A stretch of 64,000 bases of DNA, taken from positions 50,218-114,217 of the forward strand of contig JALSQX010000083.1 in NCBI GenBank assembly GCA_026985075.1. The letters are read 5' to 3'. The position numbers were made by a program, and so were the translations under genes. Positions 18,752-28,562 of this stretch are shown here, piece by piece. Each line of letters opens with the position of its first letter. Position 1 is the first letter of the stretch. Origin of the DNA: Blastocatellia bacterium. GTDB lineage: Bacteria > Acidobacteriota > Blastocatellia > HR10 > J050. The notes below the pieces were generated by a model. That model saw nothing but the letters and a program-made list of their open reading frames with translations, was not told where the DNA came from and searched no databases.

Positions 18752-19738
18752 CTATGCCTTTGATGAAGCTTTGTCAGGCCACAGTTCTCCGAGAACAGGT
18801 CGCAGGTCTCGAGGAATCACCGCCACTTTCCACCGTCGTCCCTGTATGTTCGCCTTCCCCACGAACAGCAGTCCGTGAAGCCGCAATGTCCCGAGCGGGG
18901 ACGTGGGCGGTTGTTCATTCCAGAACCATCCATCACCTTCCTCCGTGCCGAATTGCCGCGTCAACTGACTGTACTCGACCCATCCCCCTCGTTCCATCAC
19001 GTACTGCAGCGCCTGTCGGGATTCGGGAGGCAAATGCTCGACGATTTCACGGAGCGTTCCTCGCCTGGGGAGTTCGGCAACGATGGCTTTCACGCGCTCC
19101 TTTTTCGTGGTGGCGTCGGTGAGCCCCAGCGCCCCGGAGATCGCCTCAATCCACACACTGGGTTGTTTATTCAATGCCGCCTGAAGGCTCGTATTCAAGG
19201 GGAGCGGTTTCGCTTCGATGTCTTCGCGCCACTCATCGAGCAGTTGATTCATCAGGTAATGAACCATTCCTGGACCCGGCAGGACCGTCCCGTCTTCGAG
19301 CTCCCATCCGAAAACCTCATCGAACCGACCGCATCCCCGTTCGTATTCGGCCAACTCCTGATCGGTCGGCAAATCGGGTTTCAAATCCGGATAACATTCG
19401 GCGATGTACAGGCTCGCCGCAGCATCGAAGCATTCCTCTACGGTGCCACCATAAAAGGGGAATTCTCCTTCCTCGTCATAGCATTCGTCACTGTACTTGT
19501 AGATCTGAAATTCCCAGTATTCGGGATCGCCCGTGTATTTCAGGCGACAGAGCTGGGTGGGACGGCGCTGAATGGGCAATCCCACGCTCTCCTCCACATA
19601 GGAGATATACAAGTACGGCCCACGAAACTGACCGATGACCTTTTCGACGCCGTATACGATGTACCGATGTCCGTGAGCGGCCAATCGAGCGAGCACAGAT
19701 TCTTTGAGTTGTGAGGGGACCGTCGACTCCTTGATCAT
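18752..19738 (-). CDS. uncharacterised protein with C-terminal winged-helix-like region
   Basis: A 328-residue soluble protein that I do not recognise. The first 160 residues are rich in aromatic and acidic residues (YLYISYVEESVGLPIQRRP, EYWEFQIYKYSDECYDEEG). The C-terminal 110 residues resemble a winged-helix unit (LREIVEHLPPESRQALQYV, then YSQLTRQFG and GTLRLHGLLFVG), as found in proteins of DNA transactions. There is no signal peptide or membrane segment. It is convergent with the cupin gene and not tightly linked to a neighbour. Codon pattern and length support a real gene; the function is unknown. Confidence 0.75.
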   Translation of the reverse strand: MIKESTVPSQLKESVLARLAAHGHRYIVYGVEKVIGQFRGPYLYISYVEESVGLPIQRRPTQLCRLKYTGDPEYWEFQIYKYSDECYDEEGEFPFYGGTVEECFDAAASLYIAECYPDLKPDLPTDQELAEYERGCGRFDEVFGWELEDGTVLPGPGMVHYLMNQLLDEWREDIEAKPLPLNTSLQAALNKQPSVWIEAISGALGLTDATTKKERVKAIVAELPRRGTLREIVEHLPPESRQALQYVMERGGWVEYSQLTRQFGTEEGDGWFWNEQPPTSPLGTLRLHGLLFVGKANIQGRRWKVAVIPRDLRPVLGELWPDKASSKA

Positions 19739-19947
19739 GCCTCTTTTTCTCCTCGTCGGGATGTCAAGCCCAAGATAGGAGAGGCTCCCCGGGTGAACGT
19801 TCGCTCGTGAACTGGCAGGAGAGCAATGACCGGCCGGGTTGGGTGATCGTAACCATCAACTCCTTTCCACTCGATCTCCTCACTTGCGCCCCAGGCAATC
19901 ATACACGAAATCGCCCTCAGAGGGAAGAAATTTTTCCAGGAGGGCGC

Positions 19948-22062
19948 TCAGTGTCGACCGACCAGAGTGAGGGCGGCATCTTCGATGATGCGGGCGAGTC
20001 GTTCGACTTGGGCGCGGGCTTCTGGCCAATTTCGATCTTCGATGGCTTCGACCAATCCGGGGAATACGCGGGCGGCGTATCCGGCATAAAGTCCTGGCGC
20101 ATAGATGACATGTTTGTACCACGGTCGGCGGGGCAAGCCTTCCGGGTCGATGAATGCGCGTTCGGTGAGCATCAGCCGATCGTTCAATGAACGTCGCATC
20201 TGATCGCTGGTGGAGGACCGAGCGGCGCGCCGCATTTCCGCGCGAACGACCATGGCCGCGGCCTCGAAGAGGTCGATGGCTTGACGAAGCGGCGTCACGT
20301 CGAGGTGATGGCGTTCGTCCGTCGGGAGTTTCAGTTCCTGTAAAGCGCGCTTCAGCTCTCGACCGTATTCGGTGTAATCGAAGGGCAGGATGGGAGAATC
20401 GGCCAGGCGCAGGACGATCAATCCCCAGATCTGCGCGGCAGCCCGGTGATAGGCGAATGTAGGGTCGCCGAATTTCTCCATCCAATGAAAGCTATCGTAG
20501 ATCGAATGATACACGCCGTAATCGCCGCGAAAGCGGATATCAGCGGCCGCGATACCCAAATGTTGCAGAAAGGGCGTGTAGTCCGACCCCGACCCCAGTG
20601 GCCCCACTCTCGGCTCGGCGCGTTCGGTCATCGCTCCCTGTGGGCGCGATGTTCGTTGAGCGTGTTGCCAGGCTTCGTAGACGCTCTTGCCGGTGGCTGG
20701 ATCGGTCACCTCGCGGGTGACATCGCGGATCAACCGAGCGAGACTCGGCGATGCACTGGCGCCGAACCGATGACCGCTGGTAGCCGAATCCAGATTGATG
20801 TAAGCGACAGCTTGCGCCCGCAGCATCTGAGCGTGGTGTTCCACCCACTCGGTCGAACCGAGCAATCCGAACTCTTCACCATCCCAACTGGCCAGAATGA
20901 TGGTTCGTCGCGGTCGCCAGCCGCGCTTGAGGAGTGCGCCGAGTCCGCGCGCCACTTCCAGGAGGGCGGCCGAGCCGCTATTGGGATCAACGGCGCCAAA
21001 GACCCAGGCATCGCGGTGATTCCCCAGGATGACCAACCGATCGGGTTCTCGTTGCCCTTCGATGCGTCCGATCACGTTCCAGATCGGCCTCACCTGAAAC
21101 GCCATCTCCGTCTGGAGGTGGACGACGGCGGGCCCAGGCCCCGTGTGATAGGTGAAGGGCAAACCGCCTTGCCAACCCTGGGGAGCGCTGTGGCCGCCCA
21201 ACGCTCGCAATAGCGGCTGGGCGTCGCGATAGGAGAGCGGTTGGACGGGGATATGAGGAATATTCTTCGCTTCCTCCACAGCCAGCCGTTTCGCCTCTGT
21301 TGTCGCGCCCACGCCGGGGGTGAGTGGATCTCCGGGGTATATGGAGAGATATTGAACGCTCCCTCGCTGCACGCTGGACGCCGGTCGCCAGGGTCCTTGC
21401 GGATAGACATCGCCCTTCACGTAGCCGTCATCGGCGGGGTCCGAATAGAGGAGTAGCCCCATCGCTCCGTGTTCCTCAGCAATCATGGCCTTGATTCCGC
21501 GAAAGCTGTGTCCATAGCGCGCTATGACGATCTTGCCGCGGACGTCGACGCCGAGCGTTTTCAACGTCTCGTAATCTTCTGGCAAGCCGTAGTTGACGTA
21601 GACCAGTTCGGCAGTCACGTCGCCGGAGGCCGCATAGCCATTGTACGGTGGCACTGCCCGAGGGTCGGGCGATGTCGGATCTTCGGCGATGGGGTCCTCT
21701 TTCAGAGAGGCGCGAAATCGGGCGGCTTCCGGACGAATGAGTTCCACGAGTCGGTGCCGAGGATAGGCGAGCAGGACGCGATATTCGACGATCTCGGCCG
21801 GGATGCCATACTCGCGGAACCGGTCGCGGGTGTAGATCGCTTGTTGATGATCTTCGGCCGAGCCGGCCGGGTGAGGTACGCTGGTGTAATACCGCAGATG
21901 TTCCCGGGCGCGTTCGGCGCTGGGGATGGTGAGAAAGAGGGATTCATATTTCCGGTCGCTCGATGGCCGATCCACGGCGGTGGCGCGTTGCCCGAGCGGG
22001 CCGGAAACCGTCGCCGCCAGCATCAACCATATCAGAATGAGCAGAGTGGATCGTCGAGGCAT
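19948..22062 (-). CDS. exported M28-family metallopeptidase (glutamate carboxypeptidase II-like)
   Basis: A 704-residue secreted peptidase. ATG 22062 has GGAG at good spacing and begins a signal peptide (RRSTLLILIWLMLAATVSG). A PA insert domain follows (VNYGLPEDYETLKTLGVDV, GKIVIARYGHSFRG, then AIMAEEHGAMGLLLYSDP). The M28 zinc site shows ILGNHRDAWVFGAVDPNSG, ASWDGEEFGLLGSTEW and the later SGSDYTPFLQHLGI. A C-terminal helical dimerisation domain completes the glutamate carboxypeptidase II/transferrin-receptor plan. It should trim acidic dipeptides or N-terminal residues outside the inner membrane. It is divergent from the secreted amidohydrolases, a likely peptide-scavenging neighbourhood. 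Confidence 0.92.
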   Translation of the reverse strand: MPRRSTLLILIWLMLAATVSGPLGQRATAVDRPSSDRKYESLFLTIPSAERAREHLRYYTSVPHPAGSAEDHQQAIYTRDRFREYGIPAEIVEYRVLLAYPRHRLVELIRPEAARFRASLKEDPIAEDPTSPDPRAVPPYNGYAASGDVTAELVYVNYGLPEDYETLKTLGVDVRGKIVIARYGHSFRGIKAMIAEEHGAMGLLLYSDPADDGYVKGDVYPQGPWRPASSVQRGSVQYLSIYPGDPLTPGVGATTEAKRLAVEEAKNIPHIPVQPLSYRDAQPLLRALGGHSAPQGWQGGLPFTYHTGPGPAVVHLQTEMAFQVRPIWNVIGRIEGQREPDRLVILGNHRDAWVFGAVDPNSGSAALLEVARGLGALLKRGWRPRRTIILASWDGEEFGLLGSTEWVEHHAQMLRAQAVAYINLDSATSGHRFGASASPSLARLIRDVTREVTDPATGKSVYEAWQHAQRTSRPQGAMTERAEPRVGPLGSGSDYTPFLQHLGIAAADIRFRGDYGVYHSIYDSFHWMEKFGDPTFAYHRAAAQIWGLIVLRLADSPILPFDYTEYGRELKRALQELKLPTDERHHLDVTPLRQAIDLFEAAAMVVRAEMRRAARSSTSDQMRRSLNDRLMLTERAFIDPEGLPRRPWYKHVIYAPGLYAGYAARVFPGLVEAIEDRNWPEARAQVERLARIIEDAALTLVGRH

Positions 22063-22248
22063 GGTCTTCTCCAAATGTATCGAGGTATGAAACCGGGCTC
22101 GATGTCGATTCGCGAGTCTCCGCATGAGCATCGTTGCTGCTGGGGTAGTCTAAATCCAGTTGCCAAGATTTGCAACTTTTTGGTAAAGTACCACCGCATG
22201 TTGAGAGGAGGAGTGGTGAGAGCCTCGATCACATCATGGAGATTCCTT

Positions 22249-23958
22249 ATGACTCGGAAACGCGCTCTGTCTTTCGTGTCGATAACCTGCCTCAATCGGT
22301 TCCCTTCGCGGATGTCGTCTGCGGTCACGTGGGGGATCGTAATGGGGCTCATTCTCGCGGTGGTGGCGCCCGTGGCCTATTCCCGGGGTCCGCTCATTTA
22401 TGCCATCAAAGACGCGCGCATCGTCACGGTGACCCATGGGGTTCTGAGCAAGGGGACGGTCGTTCTTCGCGATGGATTGATAGAGGCTGTTGGCCGGCGG
22501 GTCGAGATTCCCGAAGACGCGCGGGTCATCGACGGTCGCGGTTTGACCGTCTATCCCGGGTTGATCGATGCCCACGCCGAAGTGGCTCTCCGGCTCCCGA
22601 AGTCAACAGGACGACAACCGGGCGGGGCGTCTGAGCGGTCGCCGCGGCCACCGACACCGTCTAAAAGGCCGAGCCTCCACCCCGATCGATTGGCGGCCGC
22701 TCTGCTTCAGGCGGATGATGCCCGGCTGGATAAATTCCATCGCGTGGGCATCACGACGGCACTGACCATTCCTCGTCGGGGCATCTTCATTGGCCAAAGT
22801 GCGCTCATCAATCTCGCCGGTGACGACCCGGCACGAATGGTCATTCGGTCGCCGGTGGCCATGCACATCGGTTTCGATCGGATGGGGGGATTTCGGACCT
22901 TTCCGGGCTCTCTGATGGGGGTCATCGCCTATATTCGTCAGACCCTCTACGATGCCCAGCATTATGAGCTCGCGTGGAACCGGTATCGGCGCCTCAAGCG
23001 TGGCGTTCGTCGTCCGGCGTGGGATAAGGCCCTGGAGGCCTTACAGCCCATCCTCAAGCGCGAGGAGCCGGTCGTCTTCATCGCCAATGAGGCGAAAGAG
23101 ATTCGACGCGCCATCGCGTTAGCCGATGAATTCCATCTGAACGCCATCATTTCGGGAGCCAGCGAAGGCTACCAAGTCGCCGCGCTTCTGGCCGAGAAAG
23201 GCGTTCCCGTACTCGTCAGTTTGAACTTCCCTACCCAACCCAAGGGGGCAGATCCGCAAGCCGATGTTCCTCTGCGCGTTCTTCGACTCCGAGCCCGCGC
23301 TCCGCAAACTCCCGCCGCCCTTTATCGAGCGGGGGTGAAATTTGCTTTCACCTCCGGATTCATGGATGATCCCAAGGATTTTCTGGCCAACGCGGCCAAG
23401 GCCATCGAGGCGGGATTACCCGAAGAAGAAGCTATCAAAGCGCTCACCATTAATGCGGCAGAGATTTTCGGCGTCGATGAACAACTGGGGAGCATCGAGG
23501 TCGGCAAGATCGCCAATTTGGTGGTGACCGATGGGGAATTATTCGATGAGAAGACCAAGATCACCCACCTGTTCATCGACGGTCGTCAAATCGAGCTGAA
23601 GGAGGCGCCAAAGAAGCCGGGAGCTGCCGAGGAACAGCCCACGGCAGACGCGTCGGGGACGTGGGAGTTGACTGTTGAATCGCCTCAAGGGCCCATCTCG
23701 GTGACCGCCGTGCTCGAGCAGGTGGGCAACAAGATCACCGGAACGCTCACCAGTATGTTTGGCACGACCAATACGGAGGGCGCGGTTAGCGGCGCCACCG
23801 TTCGGTTCACGGCCACCGTCGACGTACAGGGACAATCGATGGACGTCGAGTTTGAGGGCACGATTGAAGGGAACACGATGAAGGGAACGGTCTCTGTGCA
23901 GGGGCAGGGCGAGTTCCCCTTCACCGGAACGCGGCCTCAGAAAGGAGCATGGCTATGA
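22249..23958 (+). CDS. secreted amidohydrolase-family protein 1, degenerate metal site, extra C-terminal domain
   Basis: A 569-residue protein with an N-terminal export signal, the amidohydrolase composite domain ([20 protein letters not shown]) and TIM-barrel ([15 protein letters not shown]), ending with the family segment [16 protein letters not shown]. The first metal motif reads HAE instead of HxH, and the later histidine seen in its neighbour (QHVLEGY) is SGASEGY here, so metal binding is doubtful. After residue 460 comes a beta-rich domain ([20 protein letters not shown]), absent from the paralogs. ATG 22249 is chosen because GGAG lies 7 bases upstream; longer frames reach into the divergent M28 gene. 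Its stop overlaps the next start (ATGA). Confidence 0.85.
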   Translation: MTRKRALSFVSITCLNRFPSRMSSAVTWGIVMGLILAVVAPVAYSRGPLIYAIKDARIVTVTHGVLSKGTVVLRDGLIEAVGRRVEIPEDARVIDGRGLTVYPGLIDAHAEVALRLPKSTGRQPGGASERSPRPPTPSKRPSLHPDRLAAALLQADDARLDKFHRVGITTALTIPRRGIFIGQSALINLAGDDPARMVIRSPVAMHIGFDRMGGFRTFPGSLMGVIAYIRQTLYDAQHYELAWNRYRRLKRGVRRPAWDKALEALQPILKREEPVVFIANEAKEIRRAIALADEFHLNAIISGASEGYQVAALLAEKGVPVLVSLNFPTQPKGADPQADVPLRVLRLRARAPQTPAALYRAGVKFAFTSGFMDDPKDFLANAAKAIEAGLPEEEAIKALTINAAEIFGVDEQLGSIEVGKIANLVVTDGELFDEKTKITHLFIDGRQIELKEAPKKPGAAEEQPTADASGTWELTVESPQGPISVTAVLEQVGNKITGTLTSMFGTTNTEGAVSGATVRFTATVDVQGQSMDVEFEGTIEGNTMKGTVSVQGQGEFPFTGTRPQKGAWL

Positions 23959-25346
23959 AAACGCTTCATCGCTTGGGAACCATTGTCGTGGGGTTGATGT
24001 TGGTGAGTCTGGCGCAGGCCGAGGGACGCTCGTCGGGCCAGACCATCTTGATTCGGAACGCGACCATCATGACCGTGACCAAGGGCACGATCAAAAACGG
24101 TTCCATTCTCATTCGAGACGGTAAAATTGCCGCCGTGGGGAAACGCGTCCGAGCGCCGGCCGATGCGCAGGTCATCGATGCTACCGGCAAGTACGTCATT
24201 CCAGGGATCATCGATTGTCATTCGCACATTGCCGTCGATGGGGGCGTCAATGAAGGCTCTCTGGCCGTCACCGCTATGGTGCGCATCGAAGATGTCCTCG
24301 ATCCCACGGATATCAACATCTACCGCGATCTGGCCGGTGGCGTCACGACGGCGAATATCTTGCACGGCAGCGCCAATCCCATTGGGGGACAGAATGCCGT
24401 CATCAAGTTGCGCTGGGGCAAGACGGCCAAAGAGATGTTGTTCGAAGGAGCCCCACCGGGCATCAAGTTCGCTCTCGGCGAGAATCCCAAGCGCTCCAAC
24501 TTCAGCCCACCGCCGGGAACGCCCCGTCGCTTTCCAGCGACGCGGATGGGCGTGGAGTATGTGATTCGAGAAGCGCTCACCGAGGCGCGCGAATACATGC
24601 GTAAATGGGATGCCTACAGACAGAAGGTGGCCGCTCGCAACGGGGACCGCAACGATCTCATCCCGCCCAAGCGCGATCTGAAGCTGGAGGCGCTGGCCGA
24701 AGTTTTGCGTGGCGAACGGCTCGTTCATGCGCATTGTTACCGCGCCGATGAAATTCTCATGCTCATCCGTTTGGCCGAGGAATTTGGATTCCAGATCGCC
24801 ACTTTCCAGCATGTGTTAGAAGGCTATAAGGTGGCCAAAGAAATTGCCGCTCACGGCGCCGGCGCATCGACCTTTTCCGACTGGTGGGCTTACAAGGTGG
24901 AAGCCTATGACGCCATTCCCTATAACGCCGCCATCATGACGCGGAAGGGCGTGGTCGTCTCGCTCAACTCCGATAGCGCCGAGCTGGCCCGGCGGTTGAA
25001 CCTGGAGGCCGCCAAGGCCATCAAATATGGTGGTCTCACCGAAGATGAGGCTTTGGCGCTGGTGACGATCAATCCGGCGAAACAGCTTCACATCGATGAC
25101 CGCGTCGGTTCCATCGAGGTCGGCAAGGATGCCGATCTGGTCATCTTTAGTGGCCATCCGTTCAGCGTCTACTCCATCGTCGAGAAGGTGTTCATCGACG
25201 GTCAGATCTATTTCGATCGGGAGGCCGACCTGGCTCGGCGAGCCGAGATCGAGAAGGAGAAGGAGACGCTCAAAGAGCAATTAAAATCGAAGGAGAAACC
25301 GAAGAAGAAAACGGAGGAGCCATCCGAGAAGCCGACCGGTCGATGA
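23955..25346 (+). CDS. secreted amidohydrolase 2 with intact metal site
   Basis: A 463-residue exported protein with signal peptide ([19 protein letters not shown]). It belongs to the imidazolonepropionase-like/Xaa-Pro-dipeptidase-type amidohydrolases: the HxH motif is intact ([13 protein letters not shown]), followed by further ligands in [23 protein letters not shown] and [10 protein letters not shown], and the closing segment [19 protein letters not shown]. The C-terminus is a lysine/glutamate-rich tail. The ATG at 23955 overlaps the previous stop by 4 bases and has GGAG 7 bases upstream; an ATG two codons earlier is possible. It is probably the catalytic member of this tandem set; the substrate (cyclic amide, dipeptide) is unknown. 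Confidence 0.9.
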   Translation: MKTLHRLGTIVVGLMLVSLAQAEGRSSGQTILIRNATIMTVTKGTIKNGSILIRDGKIAAVGKRVRAPADAQVIDATGKYVIPGIIDCHSHIAVDGGVNEGSLAVTAMVRIEDVLDPTDINIYRDLAGGVTTANILHGSANPIGGQNAVIKLRWGKTAKEMLFEGAPPGIKFALGENPKRSNFSPPPGTPRRFPATRMGVEYVIREALTEAREYMRKWDAYRQKVAARNGDRNDLIPPKRDLKLEALAEVLRGERLVHAHCYRADEILMLIRLAEEFGFQIATFQHVLEGYKVAKEIAAHGAGASTFSDWWAYKVEAYDAIPYNAAIMTRKGVVVSLNSDSAELARRLNLEAAKAIKYGGLTEDEALALVTINPAKQLHIDDRVGSIEVGKDADLVIFSGHPFSVYSIVEKVFIDGQIYFDREADLARRAEIEKEKETLKEQLKSKEKPKKKTEEPSEKPTGR

Positions 25347-25419
25347 AGAGGGCGAGCGACGAGCAGTCTGGCGCGATGCCCTCCGTGTGATCTCGACAAC
25401 TCGCTTTCAGAGGTGACCT

Positions 25420-26733
25420 ATGAAGCGACAACCGATCATCGCTATCCTCGTCACGCTCATGGCGCTGGGGCTCGGTGCGATCGGTCAGGCGACGCCGAGT
25501 GCCACCATCGTCATTAAAAATGCCAGGATCGTTCCCATCACGGCACCGGACATCGAACGGGGAACCGTGGTCATTCGAAATGGTCGCATCGCCGCCGTGG
25601 GCGCGCACGTCTCGATCCCCGGTCGTGCGCGCATCATCGATGCCCGAGGGCTCGCCGTCTATCCGGGGATGATTGATTCCGGAACCCGGCTCGGCTTGGT
25701 GGAGATTGGTGCCGTGCGCGCCACCATCGACACCACCGAGCTGGGCGAGTTCAACCCCCATATGCGGGCCATCATCGCTATTCATCCGGAGAGCGAACTC
25801 ATCCCGGTCGCCCGCGTCAATGGCATCACCACGGTGGTGAGCAAGCCTTCGGGCGGCATCTTCTCCGGCCAGGCTGCGCTCATCAACCTGGATGGATGGA
25901 CCTGGGAGGAGATGGAATTGAAAGCGCCGGTGGGTATCGTCTTCAATTATCCGAGCATTCGTAGCGGTCGTTTCTTCGATTTCAGCACGTTTCAGTTCAA
26001 AGAACGGAGCTACCAGAAGGCCAAAAAAGAGCGCGATGAGAAGCTCAAAAAGATTCGGAAATTGCTCGACGATGCGCGAGCCTACGCCAAAGCCAAAGAG
26101 GCCCGGGCCACGGACCCCTCGCTCCCTCCGCTCAAAACCGATCATGTGCTCGAAGCCCTCATTCCGGTCATTCGTGGCGAATGGCCATTCATTGTGGAGG
26201 CCAATCTGGAGCGGGACATCAAAAGCGCCATCGCCTTCGCCGAGGAGCAGAACGTCCGCATCGTCTTGAGTGGTGGAGCCGACGCCTGGAAGGTCGCCTC
26301 TCTGCTCAAAGAAAAAAATATCCCCGTCATTCTCGGGCCCATCCTGAGACTGCCTCAGCGAGAGGATGAGCCTTACGATCAGCCCTTCACCACGGCGAAA
26401 ACATTATACGAGGCAGGCGTCCTGTTCGCTTTTCAAACCAACGATGCGGCCAACGTCCGCAATCTCCCTTACCACGCTGCCATGTGCGTCGCCTACGGCT
26501 TGCCGAGAGAAGAAGCGCTCAAGGCGCTGACGATCAATCCGGCTAAGATTTGGGGCGTGGCCGATATGGTGGGAAGTATCGAAGTGGGCAAGCTGGCCAA
26601 TATCGTGGTCTGGGATGGTGATCCGCTGGAAATTCGCTCGCAGGTGAAATACCTGTTCATCAAAGGGCGCCAGATCCCGCTCACCACCAAGCATACCGAA
26701 TTGTACGAGCGCTATCGGAACCGACCAGAGTGA
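25420..26733 (+). CDS. secreted amidohydrolase-family protein 3 lacking metal ligands
   Basis: A 437-residue paralog with a signal peptide (AILVTLMALGLGAIGQATP). The barrel is recognisable from GTVVIRNGRIAAVGAHV, GLAVYPGMIDSGTRLGL and [19 protein letters not shown]. The HxH site is replaced by SGT, and the later conserved histidines are also absent (VLSGGADAWKVASLL), so it is likely non-catalytic or metal-free. It follows amidohydrolase 2 by 73 bases with ribosome site GAGGTG. Being third in a coupled set suggests a complex with the intact enzyme, which is inference. Confidence 0.87.
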   Translation: MKRQPIIAILVTLMALGLGAIGQATPSATIVIKNARIVPITAPDIERGTVVIRNGRIAAVGAHVSIPGRARIIDARGLAVYPGMIDSGTRLGLVEIGAVRATIDTTELGEFNPHMRAIIAIHPESELIPVARVNGITTVVSKPSGGIFSGQAALINLDGWTWEEMELKAPVGIVFNYPSIRSGRFFDFSTFQFKERSYQKAKKERDEKLKKIRKLLDDARAYAKAKEARATDPSLPPLKTDHVLEALIPVIRGEWPFIVEANLERDIKSAIAFAEEQNVRIVLSGGADAWKVASLLKEKNIPVILGPILRLPQREDEPYDQPFTTAKTLYEAGVLFAFQTNDAANVRNLPYHAAMCVAYGLPREEALKALTINPAKIWGVADMVGSIEVGKLANIVVWDGDPLEIRSQVKYLFIKGRQIPLTTKHTELYERYRNRPE

Positions 26734-26884
26734 TCTTTCTGGGGATCGATGGCAATGGGACGGAACCTCATCCGATGACGAGACGCCCCGGCATCGAGAT
26801 GGGCGGATTCATCTCATTCCCATCCGTCACTTCGACGCCAAGGCGGTTGATCTCTCGATTCCGGGAAGCGGCGCACCGGTCGCC

Positions 26885-27892
26885 TCACCCATTCTCATAT
26901 TCGCTCTTGTACCACGCGATGGTCCGGGCCAGTCCTTCTTCGAAGGTCACGCGCGGTTGCCAGCCGAGTTCTTGGCGGGCGCGCGTGCAATCGAAGTCGC
27001 CGCGGTTGGAGACGATGTAAACGCCATACCGGGTGAGCGAGGGGGGCTCTCTCTTGCCGACGATGCGGGCCAGGATCTCGCTCATCCAGGCCAGTTGGAT
27101 GGCCGCCGAGGTGGGAATGCGCCTGGTGACCGGCCTCAGGCCCAGTGCCGAGGCCACGGCATTCAGGTACTGGCGCTGGGTGACCTGACAGTCCCGGCTC
27201 ACGTTGTATACCCGTCCTGAGGCTGCCTGGCGGATCGCCGCCAGGATACACGCATCGGCTACGTTCCCAGCGTAGACGAGTTGGAGCTCGTTATCCCCAG
27301 AGCCCACCAGGCAGGCCAGATCGCTTTTGAGGAAGCGAACGAGCCGTGGAAACCCAGCTCGATCGCGCGGACCGTAGATCCACCCGGGCCGAATCACCCG
27401 AGCGTCCACCCATCCCTTCCGATGGTACCCGAGCACCATCTTCTCGGCCGCGATCTTGGCCGGAGCATAATACTCCCAGGCCATGAAATCCGTTCCATAA
27501 GGCGCCTCTTCAGTATACCGGCCGCCGCGATGCGCCTGACGACCATAGACGGCCACCGAACTGATGTGAACCAATTGCCGCACGCCGGTCGCCCGCATTG
27601 CTTCCAGCACATGGTGCGTGCCATCAATCGTGTTGCGCTGAAATTCCGACCACGGTCCCCAGTCGCTCACTTTGGCGGCGGCGTGAAAGACGACCTCCGC
27701 GCCCGCCATCCCCCGCTCCAATGAAGGTTGGTCGCTCACATCGCCGACGACCAGCTTGACCCCGAGCCGCTCCAGGAACCGCGTGTCGCTCGTCCGACGC
27801 ACCAGGGCCACCACCTCATCTCCGCGCGCGACCAATCGTTCGGCAAGGTGGCTTCCCAGCAATCCCGTTCCTCCGGTGACGAACGCCTTCAT
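26885..27892 (-). CDS. NAD(P)-dependent epimerase/dehydratase (extended SDR)
   Basis: A 335-residue short-chain dehydrogenase of the extended type. The Rossmann motif FVTGGTGLLGSHLAERLVA is at residues 4-22, with VVFHAAAKVSDWG downstream and the catalytic YAPAK in the segment WEYYAPAKIAAEK. Start ATG 27892 puts the motif at the correct distance; an upstream in-frame extension was rejected. Relatives act on dihydroflavonols, sterols or nucleotide sugars; the substrate cannot be told. No sugar-nucleotide operon surrounds it. Confidence 0.88.
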   Translation of the reverse strand: MKAFVTGGTGLLGSHLAERLVARGDEVVALVRRTSDTRFLERLGVKLVVGDVSDQPSLERGMAGAEVVFHAAAKVSDWGPWSEFQRNTIDGTHHVLEAMRATGVRQLVHISSVAVYGRQAHRGGRYTEEAPYGTDFMAWEYYAPAKIAAEKMVLGYHRKGWVDARVIRPGWIYGPRDRAGFPRLVRFLKSDLACLVGSGDNELQLVYAGNVADACILAAIRQAASGRVYNVSRDCQVTQRQYLNAVASALGLRPVTRRIPTSAAIQLAWMSEILARIVGKREPPSLTRYGVYIVSNRGDFDCTRARQELGWQPRVTFEEGLARTIAWYKSEYENG

Positions 27893-27975
27893 ATGAGTCT
27901 CATTACCATAGCATAATGCCCCTGAGGACCCAACAACCTGGTCGAATCCCGAATGCTTCACCTGGGGGGAGCTGT

Positions 27976-28047
27976 GGCGACGGGTACATTTCCCCGTCGC
28001 CATCAGAGTGGAGTAATGAGCGCGTGAAGGCGGGATAAGGTCCCGCC
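27976..28047. terminator. two hairpins between the phasin and epimerase genes
   Basis: Stem 1 is GGCGACGGG (27976-27984) with CCCGTCGCC (27993-28001), loop 8. Stem 2 is GGCGGGA (28029-28035) with TCCCGCC (28041-28047), loop 5. Both are strong but lack a T-run, so they may end or stabilise the phaR-phasin transcript. Confidence 0.45.
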
Positions 28048-28057
28048 CCGACGATGA

Positions 28058-28498
28058 TTAGTTGGCCTTCTGAGCCTGGGCGAGCTTGGCCACCCGGTTG
28101 GAGAGTTCGGCGACTCGGCGATTCAACTTATCGATATCCGACTTGGAAGGAATGTCGAAGGCGCCGAGGACCTTGTGAATGGCGCGCTCGATTTGGGTTT
28201 CGATCATCGTTTCGGTTCGCTTGGCCCGGCGCTCTCGCTTGAACGTCGATTTGATTCTTTTCACCACATCCTTTTCCGACGCTTCTCCTTTCTTGAGGGC
28301 TTTATCGAAGAATTCCTCCCAGCCCTCTTTCAGGAGAATGGCCGTACCCAGGCTAAAGTAGATCGACTTGGTGGTGAATTGGGTCACGCGCTCAGCCAGT
28401 TTCTGGATTTCTTTTTCTACGTCCCTCATCCGGGTCTCCACCCGAGGGACGAGCGTGAGTTCTCTCGTCTTCCTGCGTGCTCGTTGTGCCTTGGTCAT
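28058..28498 (-). CDS. phasin-family (poly-granule-associated) protein
   Basis: A 146-residue lysine/arginine-rich helical protein. The core resembles PhaF/PhaI phasins: VTQFTTKSIYFSLGTAILLK, EEFFDKALKKGEASEKDVV and a C-terminal coiled coil IDKLNRRVAELSNRVAKLAQ. Phasins coat polyhydroxyalkanoate granules or influence stress and DNA association. The ATG has the ribosome site GGAGGGAGGTG. It lies 64 bases downstream of a PhaR-type gene, and both end in similar coiled coils after a PS/PT turn. No PHA synthase gene is in the window, so polymer storage is not proven. Confidence 0.78.
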   Translation of the reverse strand: MTKAQRARRKTRELTLVPRVETRMRDVEKEIQKLAERVTQFTTKSIYFSLGTAILLKEGWEEFFDKALKKGEASEKDVVKRIKSTFKRERRAKRTETMIETQIERAIHKVLGAFDIPSKSDIDKLNRRVAELSNRVAKLAQAQKAN

Positions 28499-28562
28499 TT
28501 CACCTCCCTCCTTCCGGCCGCCGGGTCATGCCCGTTGGCCGTCACATGGATTTCATGGCTCG

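Noticed and set aside
21469..22248. N-terminal extension of amidohydrolase 1
   Set aside because: It is antisense to the M28 peptidase signal and PA domain; the ATG at 22249 has a ribosome site and is followed by an export signal.
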